Below, piece by piece: positions 7,462 to 10,296 of a stretch of 10,296 bases of DNA. The DNA comes from Cyclobacteriaceae bacterium (GTDB taxonomy: Bacteria > Bacteroidota > Bacteroidia > Cytophagales > Cyclobacteriaceae). The notes under the pieces are model-generated. The model worked only from the letters and a program-made list of their open reading frames with translations, was not told the DNA's origin and searched no databases. The translations under genes and the position numbers were made by a program. Position 1 is the first letter of the stretch, and the number at the start of each line of letters is the position of its first letter. The DNA lies in contig JANQST010000259.1 of NCBI GenBank assembly GCA_028279155.1, forward strand, positions 1 through 10,296. The letters run 5' to 3'.

Positions 7462-7872
7462 ATGATAAGGATTATCTTATGTTTTGCAGTTCTGTTTGGT
7501 GTCCAGTTTTGCTTTGGTCAGAAGGAGAAAAGCATCCGTGATTATATTCCCACAGAGAACCTTGACATGAGGAAGGATGCAAATAGAAAAGAGAATCGTG
7601 GTGCTTTGAAGAGGTATGCAGTTATATACAGGCCACATGCAAAGAACATTTTATATGGCAACCCTTGCGCATTAGAGGCTACTCGTAAAATGGGATTTGA
7701 GTACATGGTGGAGTCGAGGAATGCCACTCGAAGTGCTAGCCAACTGGGCAAGTTTTGGAACAATTTGAAGGTTAAGAGTAAATTAGTAGTTACTCGTTCT
7801 CCATTTTGGAAGATGATTCTTAAAAAGAAGTTTAAAAAATGTCGACCACAGAGTGGTGACATAGTAGGATAA
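7462..7872 (+). CDS. Small secreted basic protein, function unknown
   Basis: A 136-residue protein that I do not recognise. It begins with a clear type I signal peptide: MIRIILCFAVLFGVQFCFG, with likely cleavage before QKEK. No lipobox is present, so it should be a soluble periplasmic or exported protein. The mature part is strongly basic, with many Lys and Arg. It has a central NPCALEATRKMGFEYMVE block and a lysine-rich end (WKMILKKKFKKC). Two cysteines remain after cleavage and could form a disulphide. A TTG at 7453 gives a three-residue longer reading, but the ATG at 7462 puts the signal peptide directly at the N terminus and is preferred. Its TAA shares one base with the ATG of the thioesterase gene (TAATG), so the two are probably co-translated. 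Confidence 0.75.
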   Translation: MIRIILCFAVLFGVQFCFGQKEKSIRDYIPTENLDMRKDANRKENRGALKRYAVIYRPHAKNILYGNPCALEATRKMGFEYMVESRNATRSASQLGKFWNNLKVKSKLVVTRSPFWKMILKKKFKKCRPQSGDIVG

Positions 7873-8456
7873 TGGAACCAAGAACCGTCCAATTTTCGAG
7901 AACTAAACTGACCGAACTAATGATTCCCTCATTTGCCAATTTTGGTGGTAAAGTTCATGGTGGACTCATTTTGTCCCTGATGGACAAAGTTGCTTATGCT
8001 TGCGCAAGTAAACATGCAGGTACTTATTGTGTTACAGTTTCAGTAGATGGTGTTGAGTTTCTTCAGCCCGTTGAAGTCGGTGAGCTCGTTAGTTTGGATG
8101 CATCGGTTCATCATGTGGGTAATACTTCGTTGGTAGTTGGAATCAAAGTGACTTCTGAGAATGTGAAGACCAATGAGATTAAGCATACCAATAACAGCTT
8201 TTTCACAATGGTTGCCAAAGGAGAGGATGGAAAGCCAACGAAGGTTCCCGAATTGATTCTTGAGGATATTTCGGAAATGCGGCAATTTGTAAATGCGCTC
8301 AAGAGAAATCGTGTGAAGAAGGAAGCATCTGCTAAGTTACAAAAGGAGGAGGGTGAGTTTATTATGGTAGACGATATGCAGCTTTTGGATAACCAGAGAT
8401 GCAAGATTCAGTTTACCGCTGATGATGATATTAACGATCTTTTTTCCGATACATAA
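7872..8456 (+). CDS. Acyl-CoA thioesterase, hotdog fold, with C-terminal extension
   Basis: A 194-residue protein of the YciA/BACH-type acyl-CoA hydrolase family, which splits acyl-CoA into free acid and CoA in the cytoplasm. The hallmark runs from N23 through GGKVHGGLILSLMDKVAYACA (25-45), with the probable catalytic Asp at D38 on the central helix. It continues into VTVSVDGVEFLQPVEVGELV (54-73), the strand and turn typical of the family, and the NNSFFTMVA strand (107-115). Family members of the YciA kind are about 130 residues; here a charged tail of about 55 residues follows (from about 140), part basic helix and part acidic end (DDDINDLFSD). The start overlaps the upstream stop by 1 bp. 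The 3' end overlaps the convergent DUF3052-like gene by 26 bp. Confidence 0.88.
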   Translation: MEPRTVQFSRTKLTELMIPSFANFGGKVHGGLILSLMDKVAYACASKHAGTYCVTVSVDGVEFLQPVEVGELVSLDASVHHVGNTSLVVGIKVTSENVKTNEIKHTNNSFFTMVAKGEDGKPTKVPELILEDISEMRQFVNALKRNRVKKEASAKLQKEEGEFIMVDDMQLLDNQRCKIQFTADDDINDLFSDT

Positions 8457-8838
8457 ACTTCAGACCCGACCAATCTTCATCTACCGCGCAGACCTTAACA
8501 TCTACAAGTCCGCCTTTCAAGCCAAATTCTCTGACAATATTTCCATTAAGATCCGTTTCAATTTTGGATCCGCCTTTTGGCCATGAGATCCAGAGCGTTC
8601 CATCCTTTTTCAATGCCTTTTTCCAGTCACTCCAATGCTTTTTTAAAACAGCAAGTTCTGTAACAAAGGCATGCTCAAAATCATATGGAGAAGCCTTTAA
8701 ATCATCTGAGAATTCAGATTCTGAGGGAATTTCTTCAAGAAGGTCAAAGTAGTTTGCTGAAGATTGAAAGAGGTAACAGTTGTATCCTACTTTTATCCCC
8801 AGTTTTTTCCAAAGCGGATTTTTAGAGTATCCGGCCAT
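8431..8838 (-). CDS. DUF3052-like protein
   Basis: A 135-residue soluble protein whose opening, MAGYSKNPLWKKLGIKVGYN, matches the start pattern of the DUF3052 family (a GYS..PL.KKLG block). The middle (about 53-86) holds FVTELAVLKKHWSDWKKALKKDGTLWISWPKG, which in outline resembles the final strands of a Rossmann-type fold; family function is unknown. The end is GLVDVKVCAVDEDWSGLKFMYRKK. No signal peptide or membrane helix is present. Its ATG overlaps the TAA of the J-domain gene by 1 bp (TAATG), so the two are probably expressed together. The family call is from memory of the N-terminal motif. Confidence 0.75.
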   Translation of the reverse strand: MAGYSKNPLWKKLGIKVGYNCYLFQSSANYFDLLEEIPSESEFSDDLKASPYDFEHAFVTELAVLKKHWSDWKKALKKDGTLWISWPKGGSKIETDLNGNIVREFGLKGGLVDVKVCAVDEDWSGLKFMYRKKDR

Positions 8839-10010
8839 TAGTTACATGAAATATTGGGTATCCCTTCCCAGCCTCTATTTCGTGCTTCGATAAATTCTTC
8901 GCATGCTGCAGTTTCGTTATTTTTTGCAAGATACGAGTTGGCACTAGTTAAGTATGCGTCCACACTGTCAGGCCAAACATATTTGTTCCAGGCTGAAGCT
9001 TTGATCGCCATGTCCGGGTCACCCATATCAAGATAAATGTCTGCAAGACCACTATACAACTCATAGTGCTCAGAAGGAACATATCTCTCATTGATAACCA
9101 GTGAGTATCCTTCACCATAAAAGCTCTTATACTGCTTTACTGCAACTCTGTGAGCCATTAAGTAGTATTCCTTTGCAGATTCCAGATCCGCCAGGAATTC
9201 TTTCTTTATTCTTGCTATTTCCACCAAAGAGGCTATTATTCGATACTCCTTTTCAGTGAGATCCTCATAGATCGCAATGGATTTTTCAGGATCATTTACC
9301 TTTTTATATGCTTCTGCTAATTGGACTTTCAAAGCAAAAAAAGGTTTGTCCGGTTCAAATCGCTGGACCAGTTCGTACAAGTGGATGGCATTATCATAAT
9401 TTCCTTCTTCAAAAAATTCATTGCCTTCCACCACAATATCACTAACCATATTGTCTTTGAACAATTTCATGTCTCTTTCTTCTACCCGAAAGAAATTTAA
9501 AGAAGCCATTAATGTAAATGCAGATTCATAATCACGTTGAGCGTACGAATTCTTCGCTTGATTATAGACCTCTCTTCTATCTGCCAACAATTGCTCTAGC
9601 TTCATCTTATCGTATTCTCCTTTTAGCCAAAAGCCAATCATTACTATGAGGGCAATTCCGAAGGTGATGCCAAAGGCATACAGTGTGGCAATCATGTTTT
9701 GCCGATAGTCTACACGTGGAGGAGTGTAAACGGGACCCCTGTATTTTTTTCTTCCCGGATATGTATAAGGATTTGAAGTTGAGCTGACCGAAAATTTACG
9801 GTATTGAAGTTTCAAATCGTAGCGAGCTTTTTCATACTCATTGGAGAGTACCTGATAAGCTTGATTGATCTCCTTGAACTTTTCCTCCATTTGTGGCTTG
9901 TCCGGATGCTTGTCCGGATGGTACTTCACAGCCATTTTTTTAAAGGCCGCTTTTATTTCTTCTTCAGAGGCGCTTTCTGTGAGTCCGAGTACGTGGTAGT
10001 AGTTAGTCAC
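8838..10010 (-). CDS. Membrane J-domain (DnaJ-like) protein with TPR repeats
   Basis: A 390-residue type III J protein. Residues 1-66 form a J domain with the HPD motif at 31-33, which stimulates Hsp70 ATPase. A basic, Tyr/Pro-rich linker (about 67-105) leads to one membrane helix (about 106-128). The rest is alpha-helical with TPR-like units: EGNEFFEEGNYDNAIHLYELV (195-215), the KVQLAEAYKKVNDPEKSIAIYEDL stretch (228-251), the GLADIYLDMGDPDMAIKASA stretch (321-340) and a last unit at 350-374. Positive charges before the helix put the J domain in the cytoplasm and the TPR part outside it, an inference. No Gly/Phe or zinc-finger region is present, so it is not DnaJ itself. The start is GTG, placing the J domain right at the N terminus. 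It follows the crcB end by 83 bp with no convincing promoter. Confidence 0.9.
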   Translation of the reverse strand: MTNYYHVLGLTESASEEEIKAAFKKMAVKYHPDKHPDKPQMEEKFKEINQAYQVLSNEYEKARYDLKLQYRKFSVSSTSNPYTYPGRKKYRGPVYTPPRVDYRQNMIATLYAFGITFGIALIVMIGFWLKGEYDKMKLEQLLADRREVYNQAKNSYAQRDYESAFTLMASLNFFRVEERDMKLFKDNMVSDIVVEGNEFFEEGNYDNAIHLYELVQRFEPDKPFFALKVQLAEAYKKVNDPEKSIAIYEDLTEKEYRIIASLVEIARIKKEFLADLESAKEYYLMAHRVAVKQYKSFYGEGYSLVINERYVPSEHYELYSGLADIYLDMGDPDMAIKASAWNKYVWPDSVDAYLTSANSYLAKNNETAACEEFIEARNRGWEGIPNISCN

Positions 10011-10093
10011 AATGGTCTAAGTAAACGATTATTTAAAGCTAAAGATTGCCCATTTATAAAAAAAGCAGGTGAAGAAAAAGAGGTACAAATGGA

Positions 10094-10296
10094 TTACTTG
10101 GTACTAATCAGCAAACCTCCGGCACATAATATGAGTCCACCAATAGTTGAAACAAGAAAATAGATAGCAAATTGACCATATAAACCAGTTTTTAACAACT
10201 TGAAGCCATCAAAAGCGAATGTTGAAAACGTTGTAAAACCGCCACAAAGCCCAGTTATAAGCAAAAGATTTTGATTCTGAGTCAATTTCAGAAAAC
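10094..10296 (-). CDS. crcB: Fluoride channel CrcB/Fluc, C-terminal part (cut by window edge)
   Basis: About 67 C-terminal residues of a small fluoride exporter. The signature ITGLCGGFTTFSTFAFD, the conserved loop of the pore and central sodium site, is followed by one hydrophobic helix (YGQFAIYFLVSTIGGLILCAGGLLI) and a short end. The full protein is normally about 120-130 residues, so roughly half lies past 10296. The frame is open to the edge: the codon at 10283-10285 is TTG and reads as an internal Leu, not a start. Fluc channels work as antiparallel dimers in the inner membrane. Any fluoride riboswitch would lie upstream, outside this window. Confidence 0.92.
   Translation of the reverse strand, partial: FLKLTQNQNLLLITGLCGGFTTFSTFAFDGFKLLKTGLYGQFAIYFLVSTIGGLILCAGGLLISTK

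Noticed and set aside
10011..10093. Terminator or promoter between crcB and the J-domain gene
   Set aside because: A T-run is present on the minus strand (about 10056-10062), but no stem precedes it. The near match TAGCTTTA to the -7 element lacks a properly spaced upstream box.
9804..10163. 119-residue reading frame on the + strand
   Set aside because: It lies opposite the J-domain gene and the crcB end, has no recognisable domain, and is an antisense shadow.
10283..10285. TTG start making a short, complete crcB
   Set aside because: The frame is open through the window edge and the residues before it fit the channel family, so this is an internal Leu of a cut gene.

Overview
The window starts in the 3' part of a 23S rRNA gene, continues through a 5S rRNA and its terminator, and then holds eleven tightly packed protein genes plus a twelfth cut by the right edge. 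I place the organism in the Bacteroidota, probably order Cytophagales. The reasons are the 5S sequence type, a BatA-type double-transmembrane protein, two DUF4199 proteins, AT-rich codon use, the lack of Shine-Dalgarno sequences, and several GTG or TTG starts. The order-level call is an inference, not a phylogeny. No mobile element, CRISPR array or tRNA was seen.

Region 1 (1-460, + strand): the end of an rRNA operon, with the 23S 3' end, a short spacer holding a 7-bp hairpin, 5S rRNA, and a strong 13-bp GAAA-loop terminator. Region 2 (513-6658, + strand): a six-gene run with no gap longer than 2 bp. It encodes a BatA-like membrane protein, a dihydroorotase-like protein that has lost most of its metal ligands, two four-helix DUF4199 membrane proteins, a polyprenyl-phosphate-type GT2 glycosyltransferase, and a second membrane-anchored GT2. 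Stop/start overlaps (ATGA twice) and abutting starts point to one translationally coupled operon concerned with the membrane or cell envelope.

Region 3 (6647-7420, - strand): a methyltransferase with an N-terminal four-cysteine ribbon, starting at TTG and overlapping the GT2 gene tail to tail. Region 4 (7462-8456, + strand): a divergent pair, a small secreted basic protein of unknown function and a hotdog acyl-CoA thioesterase, joined by a 1-bp TAATG overlap. Region 5 (8431-10296, - strand): a fluoride channel fragment (crcB), then a membrane J-domain/TPR protein and a DUF3052-like protein that overlap by 1 bp.

The part most worth attention is region 2. It pairs a probably inactive amidohydrolase-fold protein with a BatA-like protein, two small four-helix membrane proteins and two glycosyltransferases. 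Nothing in the sequence says what the set does together. A role in making or displaying a lipid-linked sugar at the membrane is a guess based on the glycosyltransferases.
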